This document shows, piece by piece, positions 25,198-33,180 of a stretch of 64,000 nt of DNA. The stretch's first letter is position 1, and every line of letters begins with the position of its first letter. The translations under genes were made by a program, and so were the position numbers. This stretch comes from Elizabethkingia meningoseptica_A (lineage in GTDB: Bacteria; Bacteroidota; Bacteroidia; Flavobacteriales; Weeksellaceae): positions 354,578-418,577 of the forward strand of contig NZ_JBJDLK010000005.1 in assembly GCF_045762675.1 (NCBI RefSeq). Direction: 5' to 3'. Under the pieces are notes generated by a model. The model had not been told where the DNA came from and did not search any database. It saw nothing but the letters and a program-made list of their open reading frames with translations.

Positions 25198-25971
25198 CTA
25201 ATTATCAAAATCATATCCCACATCAACTAAATACAACCCGTGCGCCGGAGCAGAAGTTCCGGCAGCATTACGATTTTTCTCGGTAATAATACGATGAAGA
25301 TCCTCCGGCTTTATTTTTCCAGTTCCCACCTCAACCATTGTTCCCACAATAGCCCGGACCATATTCCGTAAAAACCGATCCGCAGAAACCGTAAATTTTA
25401 ACTCGTCACCATTCCGCTCCCATACCGCTTTTTTTATTTCGCAGAAATTGGTCTTATTGTCTGTGTGCAGTTTGGCAAAGCTGGTAAAATCTTTATGCTG
25501 AAACAAAATTTCGCATGCGCTGTTCATTGCATCAATATCCAGATCCTTACGCCATAGCTGCCATGCAGAATTTTCTGTAAACGGATTTTTTTTCAGTGAA
25601 ATGTAGTATTCATATGTTCTGTACAACGCACTAAAACGTGCATGCAGATCCTCTTTCACCTTAAAAATTTCCTGAACAGCTATACTCGGCGGTAAAAAAC
25701 TATTGAGTTTGTACACCAACTGATCATCCGGCACTTTTTCTGTCTCAAAGTGTGCATACATTTTTGTAGCATGAACTCCGGTATCAGTTCTTCCTGCACC
25801 TACAATTTTAATCTCCTCCCGCAACAACATACTCAATGCTTTCTCCATAGTTTCCTGTACGCTGGGTTCATTGGGTTGTATCTGAAACCCGCAGAATGAC
25901 GCACCATTATATGAAAAAGCAATAAAATAGCGTAATTTGTTTGTATTTTTGTCTAAATTTTCGATACACAA
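25198..25971 (-). CDS. truA: tRNA pseudouridine(38-40) synthase TruA
   Basis: Makes pseudouridine at positions 38-40 of tRNA anticodon stems. The protein has the TruA catalytic motif GAGRTDTGVHA with Asp63, the FCGFQ region, and the C-terminal RFLRNMVRAIVGTMVEVG signature. Length (about 245-257) is normal. The start is uncertain. The only classical start in frame is TTG at 25971, giving MCIENLDKNTNKLRYFIAFS. That TTG is part of a perfect TATTTTTG promoter box. Family members usually begin at MRYFI, which here reads LRYFI with a TTA codon (25935). First gene of the truA-membrane protein-ABC operon. Confidence 0.93.
   Translation of the reverse strand: MCIENLDKNTNKLRYFIAFSYNGASFCGFQIQPNEPSVQETMEKALSMLLREEIKIVGAGRTDTGVHATKMYAHFETEKVPDDQLVYKLNSFLPPSIAVQEIFKVKEDLHARFSALYRTYEYYISLKKNPFTENSAWQLWRKDLDIDAMNSACEILFQHKDFTSFAKLHTDNKTNFCEIKKAVWERNGDELKFTVSADRFLRNMVRAIVGTMVEVGTGKIKPEDLHRIITEKNRNAAGTSAPAHGLYLVDVGYDFDN
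25944..25951 (+). promoter_or_regulatory. Putative -7 promoter element (TATTTTTG) of the phosphodiesterase gene
   Basis: A perfect TAnnTTTG on the plus strand, 57 bases upstream of the metallophosphoesterase start. It lies within the 5' coding part of truA, so the two divergent transcripts would overlap slightly. Confidence 0.5.
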
Positions 25972-25976
25972 AAATA
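25969..25976 (-). promoter_or_regulatory. Putative -7 promoter element (TATTTTTG) overlapping the truA start
   Basis: A perfect TAnnTTTG on the minus strand that contains the TTG start codon candidate of truA. If used as a promoter, the transcript begins inside the assigned truA frame. Confidence 0.5.
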
Positions 25977-26007
25977 CGAACTCTATCGCAACTGAAAGTT
26001 CTCTTTT

Positions 26008-26502
26008 ATGAAAAAAATATTATTACTTTCTGATACCCATTCTTACATGGACGACCGCATTTTATCTTATGCTGAACAGGCTGATGAAATATGGCATGGG
26101 GGTGACTTTGGAAATACTGATGTAGTGGAGGCTTTACAAAAAATAAAACCCCTGCGCGGCGTATATGGTAACATAGACGGAACTGAAATAAGAAAGGAAT
26201 TTCCTGAGGTTTTACGTTTTCGTTGTGAAGATATAGAGGTATTGATGATTCATATCGGCGGTTATCCCGGGCGTTATTCTCCGTTGGCAAAAACAGAAAT
26301 TAACCAGCAGACTCCAAAAATTTTCATTTCAGGGCATTCCCATATTCTAAAGGTGATGATGGACAAAGAAAAAAATATTCTTCATCTTAACCCCGGCGCC
26401 TGTGGAAAAGTCGGCTGGCATAAGGTCCGAACCATGCTGCGCTTTGTAATCGACGGAAGTGAAATAAAAGACCTGGAGGTGATTGAACTGGGTGCAAAAT
26501 AA
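26008..26502 (+). CDS. Metallophosphoesterase, YfcE/MJ0936 type
   Basis: A predicted two-metal phosphodiesterase in the cytosol. The 164-residue protein has the calcineurin-like blocks in order: DTH (9-11), GGDFG, GNIDG, an active-site MIHIGGYPG, GHSH (about 111-114), and HLNPGACG at the end of the fold. Size fits the YfcE family, which acts on phosphodiesters in vitro. It is 3 bases upstream of the Smr-domain gene and transcribed with it; it diverges from truA. Confidence 0.93.
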   Translation: MKKILLLSDTHSYMDDRILSYAEQADEIWHGGDFGNTDVVEALQKIKPLRGVYGNIDGTEIRKEFPEVLRFRCEDIEVLMIHIGGYPGRYSPLAKTEINQQTPKIFISGHSHILKVMMDKEKNILHLNPGACGKVGWHKVRTMLRFVIDGSEIKDLEVIELGAK

Positions 26503-26505
26503 GAA

Positions 26506-27003
26506 ATGATGAAAGCAGGAGATAAAGTTTCGGTACTGAATGATAATCTGAGAGGTACTATTATTAAAGTGCATAAAAACCTCATCACCATTGAAGATGA
26601 ATATGGCTTTGAGCATACTTATAAGCCAACAGATCTTGTTCCCGCAGAAACAGATCTGTATAGCTCAAAACCAATCGTTATAAAACCGGAGCCTAAAAAA
26701 AATATTTCCAAAAAAAATAAAATTCCGGAACTGATTCTTGATCTGCACTTTGATCAGCTGGTAAATAATCCCTCGGACTACGATTCATGGGAACGATTGT
26801 TTATTCAGAAGCAGCGCTTACAGGAAACTATTGCCTTTTGCAGAAAGAACAATATTAAAAGACTGGAAATTATTCATGGTATTGGCGATGGCATTCTTCA
26901 GGAAATGGTTTTCGATGTTCTGCGCGGTGAAGTAGGATTAGAATATGAAGACGGTAATTTTTTCAGACATCAGTCCGGAGCAACGACCGTAATCCTTCGA
27001 TAA
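26506..27003 (+). CDS. Smr-domain protein
   Basis: A possible nucleic-acid-binding or nicking protein. The 165 residues hold an N-terminal beta-rich KOW/SH3-like region (GDKVSVLNDNLRGTIIKVHK), a Lys/Pro-rich linker (about 62-72), and a C-terminal Smr domain with LDLHFDQL and the signature HGIGDGILQEMVFDVL. The LDxH and HGxG motifs are those associated with Smr nuclease activity. A second Met follows the first. It forms a two-gene operon with the phosphodiesterase and converges with the oxidoreductase gene, stops only 4 bases apart. Confidence 0.88.
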   Translation: MMKAGDKVSVLNDNLRGTIIKVHKNLITIEDEYGFEHTYKPTDLVPAETDLYSSKPIVIKPEPKKNISKKNKIPELILDLHFDQLVNNPSDYDSWERLFIQKQRLQETIAFCRKNNIKRLEIIHGIGDGILQEMVFDVLRGEVGLEYEDGNFFRHQSGATTVILR

Positions 27004-27007
27004 AAAA

Positions 27008-27550
27008 CTAAAGCGTCCTGAGTAATGAACATAAATTTTCTGCCTGATTTTCGGCATTTCTTATGATTTCTTCTTTACTGTAACCTGCATTTAAAGAAGT
27101 TCCATAAAAATAAAAAGGTTCAACATAGTTCATTTTTGTGTAATAAGCGATCTGCTCAAAACTTTTGCAAAATTCATGAATTCTGAAATGATGCTCTCCT
27201 AAAACACTGTATTCTTTTTCTGATGACCCTACTGTAAAACTGAGCACAAAATTTTTACCTTTCAGTTTATCTCCTGTGGAACCATAGGCAAATCCGTATT
27301 CCAGTACCACATCATACCATTGTTTTAAAATTGCAGGTACACCATACCAATAGAAAGGAAACTGGAAAACAATAGTATCATGTCTTAATAACACCTCCTG
27401 TTCTTTCTTCGCATCTATTTTAAAATCCGGATATCGTTTTTGAATATCTCTTATTTCAATATCCATGTTCTTCTGGTTAAGCGATTCAATAATAGTTTTA
27501 TTGGCAAGGGATTTTTCAATATCCGGATGCGCTAAAATAAGTAGTGCCAT
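27008..27550 (-). CDS. NAD(P)H-dependent quinone oxidoreductase, flavodoxin fold
   Basis: Probably an FMN/FAD enzyme that reduces quinones or other electrophiles with NAD(P)H. The 180-residue protein begins ALLILAHPDIEKS (flavin phosphate-binding loop) and has VFQFPFYWYGVPAILKQWYD, the signature of the KefF/YwrO/NQO1-like group. It is divergent from an HxlR regulator gene 108 bases away. This pairing is typical of an electrophile- or redox-induced enzyme under local control, so HxlR probably regulates it. Confidence 0.92.
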   Translation of the reverse strand: MALLILAHPDIEKSLANKTIIESLNQKNMDIEIRDIQKRYPDFKIDAKKEQEVLLRHDTIVFQFPFYWYGVPAILKQWYDVVLEYGFAYGSTGDKLKGKNFVLSFTVGSSEKEYSVLGEHHFRIHEFCKSFEQIAYYTKMNYVEPFYFYGTSLNAGYSKEEIIRNAENQAENLCSLLRTL

Positions 27551-27591
27551 AATGTTATATTTAGAAATTAGTACTATAAAAATTATAGTTG

Positions 27592-27599
27592 CAAAATTA
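27592..27599 (-). promoter_or_regulatory. Putative -7 promoter element (TAATTTTG) of the oxidoreductase
   Basis: A perfect TAnnTTTG on the minus strand, 42 bases upstream of the oxidoreductase start and inside the intergenic space shared with the HxlR gene. Confidence 0.5.
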
Positions 27600-27657
27600 T
27601 TTTTAGCTTTACAAATTCACAATAACTATCAAAACAGATAGGTATAAAACCAGAAAA

Positions 27658-28032
27658 ATGAAAAAAGAATGCTCCGGAAATTATGTAAAACTCAATGGCA
27701 AAATTTATCCCTGTTCAGTAAGTTTAGCAATGGACCTGGTTGGCGGAAAATGGAAAACTGTTATACTTTATCATTTAAAAGATGGTGAGAAAAGGTTCAG
27801 TGAATTAACAAAAGAACTTTTCTCTGTTACAGAAATGACATTAAGCCTGCAATTAAAACAACTCGAAAAGGACAAACTGATCTCAAGAAAAGTATATGGC
27901 AAAAAACCGCCTGTAAAAGTTATTTACAGTCTTACGGATTTTGGAAAGACTTTTATCCCGGTTTTGGAAGCTATTACCAGTTGGGGCAATGAGGTTGTGG
28001 ATAAAAAAGGAGAATTTATAAATACACTATAA
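27658..28032 (+). CDS. HxlR-family transcriptional regulator
   Basis: A winged-helix DNA-binding protein. The 124 residues show the HxlR pattern: a Cys near the N-terminus (CSVSLAMDLVGGKWK), the recognition region KRFSELTKELFSVTEMTLSL, and the wing VYGKKPPVKVIYSLTDFG. The N-terminal Cys residues (C5, C20) are plausible redox or electrophile sensors, as in YodB/HypR; this is inference. It is divergent from the oxidoreductase gene that it likely controls. Confidence 0.94.
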   Translation: MKKECSGNYVKLNGKIYPCSVSLAMDLVGGKWKTVILYHLKDGEKRFSELTKELFSVTEMTLSLQLKQLEKDKLISRKVYGKKPPVKVIYSLTDFGKTFIPVLEAITSWGNEVVDKKGEFINTL

Positions 28033-28130
28033 AGATTATAAATACTTTAATGCTTCTCTTCCGAGATGTATATATACCGGCATATCAAATTTAAGAAGGC
28101 GCATAATTTTCAACCGTCAACTAAAATACC

Positions 28131-28138
28131 TAAATTTG
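28131..28138 (+). promoter_or_regulatory. Putative -7 promoter element (TAAATTTG) of the DUF3822-rsmD operon
   Basis: A perfect TAnnTTTG 18 bases upstream of ATG 28157. It argues against a TTG start at 28136, which lies inside this box. Confidence 0.6.
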
Positions 28139-28156
28139 CACATTAGGTTGAAAAAC

Positions 28157-28876
28157 ATGCAGAAATTATCTCTACTTTTCACAAAAGACGGTTTACAATG
28201 GACAACAGGAAAAGGTTCTTCATACACTGAAAAAGCATTTTTCAGAGACGAAGAAACGCCTGATAACTATATTTCCGAAAATCTTACAGCAGCGTTGCAG
28301 CAGAAAAATATTAAGAAGATTGAAATTATTTCAGCGCTTAATCATTTTAGCATGCTTCCTTTCGGATTCGATCAGCACCAGCTCGGTTATAATCTTATTT
28401 CTTATAATGCTCCGGTAGACGAAGCCAATGAAGAACTTATGCTGGCAGTAAATAAGAAATACCATGTTCAGTTTTACTATACCATGCCCAAAGATTTTTA
28501 TCAAAAGATTAAAACCAGTAATATTCCTTCTGTTTTTAATTTTTCAGGTGAGAAATTTTTAAGCCAGATGGCTGCAAAAGGCAGTGGAGAGTGTATCCAT
28601 ATTAACCTGTACCACAATCAGGCAGAATTTTTCGCCATGAAAGACGGAAAAATCCTACTTTATAATAACCTGGATGCCAATTCAGAAGTAGATTTCCTTT
28701 ACTTTATTATGTTTGCGGTATCCAAACTGAATTTCAACCTGAAGAATGTACAGTTTCTGGTATATGGGGAAATAGATGAAAATGAAACTTTCCTTAGTGA
28801 ACTTCAGAAATTTGCACATCAGGTAAAAATCGTTGAAAAGAATATTAAAAATAAACGCAACTTTATCCTTCAATAA
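28157..28876 (+). CDS. DUF3822 family protein
   Basis: A protein of unknown function with an actin-like/ASKHA-type two-lobe look. The 239 residues begin MQKLSLLFTKDGLQW. Features seen are the alternating strands (VQFYYTMPKDF), GECIHINLYHNQAEFFAMKDGKI-type sections and a C-terminal VQFLVYGEID. DUF3822 in Bacteroidota is regularly followed by rsmD, as here (2 bases apart). The start at 28157 is chosen because of the promoter box overlapping the earlier TTG. A housekeeping link with rRNA methylation is suggested only by conserved neighbourhood. Confidence 0.85.
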   Translation: MQKLSLLFTKDGLQWTTGKGSSYTEKAFFRDEETPDNYISENLTAALQQKNIKKIEIISALNHFSMLPFGFDQHQLGYNLISYNAPVDEANEELMLAVNKKYHVQFYYTMPKDFYQKIKTSNIPSVFNFSGEKFLSQMAAKGSGECIHINLYHNQAEFFAMKDGKILLYNNLDANSEVDFLYFIMFAVSKLNFNLKNVQFLVYGEIDENETFLSELQKFAHQVKIVEKNIKNKRNFILQ

Positions 28877-28878
28877 CA

Positions 28879-29439
28879 ATGTACAGAATTATTTCGGGAA
28901 GATGGAAGGGTAAGAAAATTGCCGCTCCAAAAAACTTTGAGGTCCGCCCAACCACCGATTTTGCTAAAGAAGCACTATTTAGTATGATCGAACATCGTTT
29001 CGATATCGAGTTTTTATCCGTTCTGGATCTTTTTGCCGGTATTGGCTCTATAACACTAGAGTTTGCTTCAAGAGATACCAAAGACATTACATCTGTGGAT
29101 CTGAACCCAAAACATTGCGGTTTTATCAACTCTACAGCAAAAGAACTCGGCTTTGATTCACAAATCAATATCAGTCGTGGTGATGTATTCGACTGGCTTA
29201 AAAAGGAAAGAAATCATGGCAAACTATACAATCTTGTATTTGCTGATCCGCCTTTTGATATGGACAAAGCGAAATATGAGGAGCTGGTTGACCTTGTTCT
29301 GAACAAAAATATATTAGCTGAAAATGGAATCTTCATATTGGAGCATCAGTCAAGACAAAAATTTGAGCATCCTGATTTTCAGGAAACACGGAAATACGGA
29401 AATGTGAGTTTCAGTTTTTTCGCTAAGAAAAAAGATTAA
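28879..29439 (+). CDS. rsmD: 16S rRNA (guanine966-N2)-methyltransferase RsmD
   Basis: Methylates G966 of 16S rRNA using S-adenosylmethionine. The 186-residue protein has the N-terminal RIISGRWKGKKI, the SAM-binding motif VLDLFAGIGSITLEFASR, and the catalytic DPPF (in VFADPPFDMD). Length fits RsmD (about 180-200). It is second gene in the operon with DUF3822, ending at a hairpin terminator. Confidence 0.95.
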   Translation: MYRIISGRWKGKKIAAPKNFEVRPTTDFAKEALFSMIEHRFDIEFLSVLDLFAGIGSITLEFASRDTKDITSVDLNPKHCGFINSTAKELGFDSQINISRGDVFDWLKKERNHGKLYNLVFADPPFDMDKAKYEELVDLVLNKNILAENGIFILEHQSRQKFEHPDFQETRKYGNVSFSFFAKKKD

Positions 29440-29455
29440 TAAATCTTTATATTAC

Positions 29456-29488
29456 GCTCCATCGGGAAAATCCTGATGGAGCTTTTTT
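29456..29488 (+). terminator. Rho-independent terminator of the rsmD operon
   Basis: A 12-bp stem with one mismatch (GCTCCATCGGGA/TCCTGATGGAGC), a 3-base loop and six Ts, 16 bases after the rsmD stop. It ends 1 base before the -7 box of the next gene. Confidence 0.9.
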
Positions 29489-29489
29489 A

Positions 29490-29497
29490 TATATTTG
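29490..29497 (+). promoter_or_regulatory. Putative -7 promoter element (TATATTTG) of the patatin gene
   Basis: A perfect TAnnTTTG 24 bases upstream of ATG 29522. A TTG at 29495 overlaps it and is therefore unlikely to be the start codon. Confidence 0.55.
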
Positions 29498-29521
29498 AGT
29501 TATACAAACAAACAGACTATT

Positions 29522-31888
29522 ATGAAAAGGCTTTTATTGTTTCTCATTATAAGTTTTTCTTTTTCTCTAAAGGCACAACAAAAAACAGATTCATTAAGTA
29601 TTGCGTTACAACACGTAACCAAAGACACTAAGTTTGGACTCGCTCTTAGTGGTGGCGGCGCAAAAGGATTTGCTCATCTTGGTATTTTAAAAATGATTGA
29701 TTCACTGGGAATCAAAATAGATTACATTACAGGAACCAGTATGGGTGGTATTCTCGGCGGGTTATATGCAATGGGCTATAAGGCCGATGAGCTTAAACAA
29801 ACGGTTTATAAAGTTCACTGGAACAGAATCCTCAGCAATAAGATTCCTTATAATAAAGTCAACATCAGTGAAAAAGACGAATACGATAAATATATTCTGG
29901 AATTCCCTGTGGTAAAAGGGATTCCTACACTTCCCAGTTCTTATATTGAAGGACAGTATATGGGAGAGGTACTGAATACACTTACTTTCAACGCAAAACA
30001 CATCAACGATTTCAGTCAGTTGAGAATCCCGGTAGCGTTAACCTCATCGGATATAGAGAACGGTGGACTGGTTATGCAGAAAAAAGGTTCTCTTCCACTG
30101 GCGATACGATCTACATTAGCAATCCCTGCGGCCTTCTCTCCGGTATATATTGACGGAAAATTGTTAGTAGACGGCGGACTGGACAGAAATTATCCCGCTA
30201 ATGAGGTCCGTGAAATGGGGGCTGATTTTGTTCTCGGGGGGTATACAGGTTTCAGACTCTTTACGAAAAAAGAGATTGAGAATCCTATGAAGATGATCTA
30301 TCAGACACACGCTATACGATCTGTGGAAGACTTCAAGCACCAGAAAGCCCTATCCAATATTCTGGTAGATTTTGTTAATCCGCTTGGAGACATTACCACA
30401 AAAGATTTTGCCAAATACGATGAGATCATCAAAATCGGAGAAAAGGAAGCCAGAAAACATCTCCCTGAATTTATAGCATTGGCTGAAACGCAGCGAAAAC
30501 TGGGCATTACATATGAGCATAAAATGATTGAAGAAGTAAAAATGCCTACTGTAAAATTCACATACAGCGAAGAGGACGGTACACCGCTTACCGATAATAA
30601 TGAAATTATGATCATTAAAAAAATGATGAATCTTAAAGAAGGTAATTATTATGATGTAAAAACGGTAAACGAAGCAATAGACCGGGTATTTGGAATGCGC
30701 CATTATGAAAAAGTATACTACACCTATACCAACATTGGTGACGGACTGGTGATGAATATTTTTGTAAAGCGAACAAAAAAAGGAGCTTTCAAACTGGCTT
30801 TACATTATGACAATGAACAGTCTGTAGGAATTATTGTAAACTATACTTACCGGGATTTTGTCTTTAATAAATCCAGGCTGTTAGCAACAGTAGATATTTC
30901 CGAACGTTTTAAGAGCAGAATTGATTATCAGAAATTCTTTGACAACGGACACCGCTGGTGGCTGAATGCTGAAGCAAAAATGGTATACCAGCGAAGCAAT
31001 GATCTTCTTTTCAGAATTTATGATACGAGCTCGAACGATGATAATATAAAATTTCCGAACTATATGTACAGAAACATAACCGGCAAAGTGGCATTGAATT
31101 ATAATTTTCACCCCAATGCTTTTGTTTCTTTCGGAACCGAATTCAGTGCAGAACGGATGAACAGATATCTGGATAAAATAGATCAGTCCAAAGTAGACAA
31201 TTACAGCAAAAAACTATACAGCCACAGTAACTTCAATACATTTCTGAAAATTGAACAAAACAATCTGAACAAAAGATATTTTTCCACAAAAGGGAATCAC
31301 CTGCAGGTAAGTACCCGGTTTTATTTTGGGGATCATTATGACTTGTATGATCTGGCAAAAGTACAGCCTGAGCTTTACAATTTGTTAAATCCTGAAGATA
31401 ATATGTATTATAAGCCTAAAAACCTGATTTCATTTACCCTGAATGAAAACTTCGCTCATCCTATTACAAAAAGATTAGCTGTTAAAGCGAATGTATTTTT
31501 AGGCACCAGTTTTGCCAAAAAGAGCGGTGTAGGTTTTCCTTATCTTTTTCTTAATCAGAAATACAACCTGGGTGGCAGTGAATATAATTATGATCTGATG
31601 GATCCTGAATTCAATGGTTTCCGTCAAAGAGAATTCCCCGTATCTTCTGTAGCTAAAGGAGGAATATCCTTACAATACAGGATTATGAAAAAATTATACC
31701 TCACACCTTCCCTTCAGTACGCGCAACTGAGTGATGAATTATCACCTTTTAAAGATAATGTCAGCATGCTGGGATATGGGCTTAATCTGGGATATGAATC
31801 TCTTCTGGGACCAATTAATATTAATGTTTCCAAAAACGAGTTAATAGATTTCTGGAGAGTCTATTTCAGTATTGGATTTAAGTTCTGA
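29522..31888 (+). CDS. Patatin-like phospholipase fused to an outer-membrane barrel
   Basis: A probable outer-membrane phospholipase of the PlpD/type Vd-like kind. The 788-residue protein has a signal peptide (1-19, SFSLKAQ). Its patatin domain (about 38-245) has oxyanion motif GGGAKG (44-49), nucleophile GTSMGG with Ser73, and the dyad DGG with Asp217. A POTRA-like segment (about 330-410) follows, then a 16-strand-type barrel ending in the aromatic VYFSIGFKF. The layout matches FplA/PlpD-like proteins. The natural lipid substrate is unknown. Monocistronic, with its own promoter. Confidence 0.93.
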   Translation: MKRLLLFLIISFSFSLKAQQKTDSLSIALQHVTKDTKFGLALSGGGAKGFAHLGILKMIDSLGIKIDYITGTSMGGILGGLYAMGYKADELKQTVYKVHWNRILSNKIPYNKVNISEKDEYDKYILEFPVVKGIPTLPSSYIEGQYMGEVLNTLTFNAKHINDFSQLRIPVALTSSDIENGGLVMQKKGSLPLAIRSTLAIPAAFSPVYIDGKLLVDGGLDRNYPANEVREMGADFVLGGYTGFRLFTKKEIENPMKMIYQTHAIRSVEDFKHQKALSNILVDFVNPLGDITTKDFAKYDEIIKIGEKEARKHLPEFIALAETQRKLGITYEHKMIEEVKMPTVKFTYSEEDGTPLTDNNEIMIIKKMMNLKEGNYYDVKTVNEAIDRVFGMRHYEKVYYTYTNIGDGLVMNIFVKRTKKGAFKLALHYDNEQSVGIIVNYTYRDFVFNKSRLLATVDISERFKSRIDYQKFFDNGHRWWLNAEAKMVYQRSNDLLFRIYDTSSNDDNIKFPNYMYRNITGKVALNYNFHPNAFVSFGTEFSAERMNRYLDKIDQSKVDNYSKKLYSHSNFNTFLKIEQNNLNKRYFSTKGNHLQVSTRFYFGDHYDLYDLAKVQPELYNLLNPEDNMYYKPKNLISFTLNENFAHPITKRLAVKANVFLGTSFAKKSGVGFPYLFLNQKYNLGGSEYNYDLMDPEFNGFRQREFPVSSVAKGGISLQYRIMKKLYLTPSLQYAQLSDELSPFKDNVSMLGYGLNLGYESLLGPININVSKNELIDFWRVYFSIGFKF

Positions 31889-31905
31889 TAATCGAATCTA
31901 CAAAA

Positions 31906-32064
31906 AAGAGGCTGTCCCAAAAGCTAAAAACGCTTCGTTTTGTCATCCTGAGCTTAGTTTATAATGAGCCTGTCGAATTATCGAAGGATTGTTGATTGTC
32001 AATGTTTTGTATTATTGAAACATTTCGACTAAGCTCAATGTGACATCTTTTGGGACAGTCTCTT
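31906..32064. repeat. Palindromic MITE-like element with 18-bp inverted ends
   Basis: The ends are inverted repeats: AAGAGGCTGTCCCAAAAG (31906-31923) and the complement of CTTTTGGGACAGTCTCTT (32047-32064), 17 of 18 matching. Inside, a second inverted pair (TGTCATCCTGAGCTTAGT at 31941-31958 and its partner at about 32028-32045) matches 15 of 18. The whole 159-base unit can fold into one long hairpin. It has no coding capacity and no obvious target duplication. It lies between two convergent genes and could also terminate transcription. Confidence 0.85.
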
Positions 32065-32071
32065 GTTGTTT

Positions 32072-32359
32072 TTATAATAAATTCGCGAGATAAAGTTGCG
32101 CCGGTTCATCCAGCAAGTCTTCTGCTTTCAGAGAAAAGTCCTTTATATACTTCTGCTGATTATGCTGCTCCAGCCCTTCTGCATTTTCCCAGATTTCATG
32201 AAAAATGAATATATTTTCATCTTCAATTCCCTGCTGAAGTTCATATTTAAGACATGCTTTTTCCTTTAGGGTATTTACAACCATGTTTTGCAAAATGGGT
32301 AATAACTCGTTTCTCTTATCTTTTTTTGCTTTTAATATTGCAGTTAAATAAATATTCAT
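32072..32359 (-). CDS. YgiN-like quinol monooxygenase (ABM domain)
   Basis: A small antibiotic-biosynthesis-monooxygenase-fold protein probably acting on quinols or reactive phenolics. The 95 residues run IYLTAILKAKKDKRNELLPI, an ACLKYELQQ strand, FIFHEIWENAEGLEQHNQ and a helix near the end. That is the ferredoxin-like ABM pattern with E-W-E-x5-H spacing. The start is set at 32359 (MNIYLTAIL); upstream codons in the same frame extend into the leader. It lies 97 bases downstream of the mdaB-like gene on the same strand, the same partnership as mdaB-ygiN in E. coli. There is no cofactor requirement in this fold. Confidence 0.88.
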   Translation of the reverse strand: MNIYLTAILKAKKDKRNELLPILQNMVVNTLKEKACLKYELQQGIEDENIFIFHEIWENAEGLEQHNQQKYIKDFSLKAEDLLDEPAQLYLANLL

Positions 32360-32456
32360 ATTATTATCGGGGATTATCATGCATGTTTTTGTACTCAATA
32401 CTGTAATGTCTTTCTTTAGGAATTACGATCTGCATAGATTCCTGCGGAAGTATGTC

Positions 32457-33077
32457 TTAATTCTGAAGAACACATTTTTCCTTTACAAAAACCTCCTGCA
32501 GGTATTTTTTATATTCAATTTCATATTGGTTGATTCTTTCTATGGTAGCATTTTTCTCCATATCATGTAAGTGGAAACTTCCCAGAAGTTCCATTCCTGT
32601 AAATGCATTCATCCTGTGGAAACCAAACAATACTCCTTCATCTACTGATTTTTGCTGAAAAAATTCGCCCTCCATTGTAAAAGCTGTATCCGGTGCGTTC
32701 CAACTGGTTGTTACAAAATATTTCTTTCCATGCATTAAACCGCCGGTACCATAATTGATTTGTGGATTACTACGGGAACGGCCGTCACTTTCATAAATAC
32801 CATTTTTATGACCCGCCGTGAAAACTTCATCGATATAAAATTTCAGTCTGTTGGGAACCTGGAACCACCAAACCGGGAAATGATAAACCACAACATCTGC
32901 CCATTTAAAGTGCTCTGCTTCCTGTACAGGATCAAACTCATTATCAACATGACTTACCCTTACCTGAAAGCCTTCTTTCTCCAATATTTCCTTTGTCCAT
33001 CCGGTAATAGATTTATTAAGAGTTCCGCCTGAATGAGCAAAAGTCTGCCCGCCGTTTATAACAAATACTTTTTCCAT
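32457..33077 (-). CDS. mdaB: MdaB-like NAD(P)H quinone reductase
   Basis: An FAD-dependent two-electron quinone reductase that avoids semiquinone formation. The 206-residue protein follows E. coli MdaB motif by motif: VFVINGGQTFAHSGGTLN, HFKWADVVVYHFPVWWFQVP, KFYIDEVFTAGH, and TSWNAPDTAFT. It is followed by the YgiN-like gene and diverges from a LysR-type regulator gene 103 bases away. The module would reduce quinones and process quinols, probably under LysR control. The family assignment is firm; the natural quinone is not. Confidence 0.93.
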   Translation of the reverse strand: MEKVFVINGGQTFAHSGGTLNKSITGWTKEILEKEGFQVRVSHVDNEFDPVQEAEHFKWADVVVYHFPVWWFQVPNRLKFYIDEVFTAGHKNGIYESDGRSRSNPQINYGTGGLMHGKKYFVTTSWNAPDTAFTMEGEFFQQKSVDEGVLFGFHRMNAFTGMELLGSFHLHDMEKNATIERINQYEIEYKKYLQEVFVKEKCVLQN

Positions 33078-33146
33078 TTTCTGTTTTAAATTTTTGATGG
33101 AACAAATTTCTGCCAGAAAAATGAATTATAAAAATAATTTAATTTA

Positions 33147-33154
33147 TACATTTG
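33147..33154 (+). promoter_or_regulatory. Putative -7 promoter element (TACATTTG) of the LysR gene
   Basis: A perfect TAnnTTTG 26 bases upstream of the LysR start, in the divergent intergenic region with mdaB. Confidence 0.6.
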
Positions 33155-33180
33155 CATTATAATTATAATACATAATTCAA

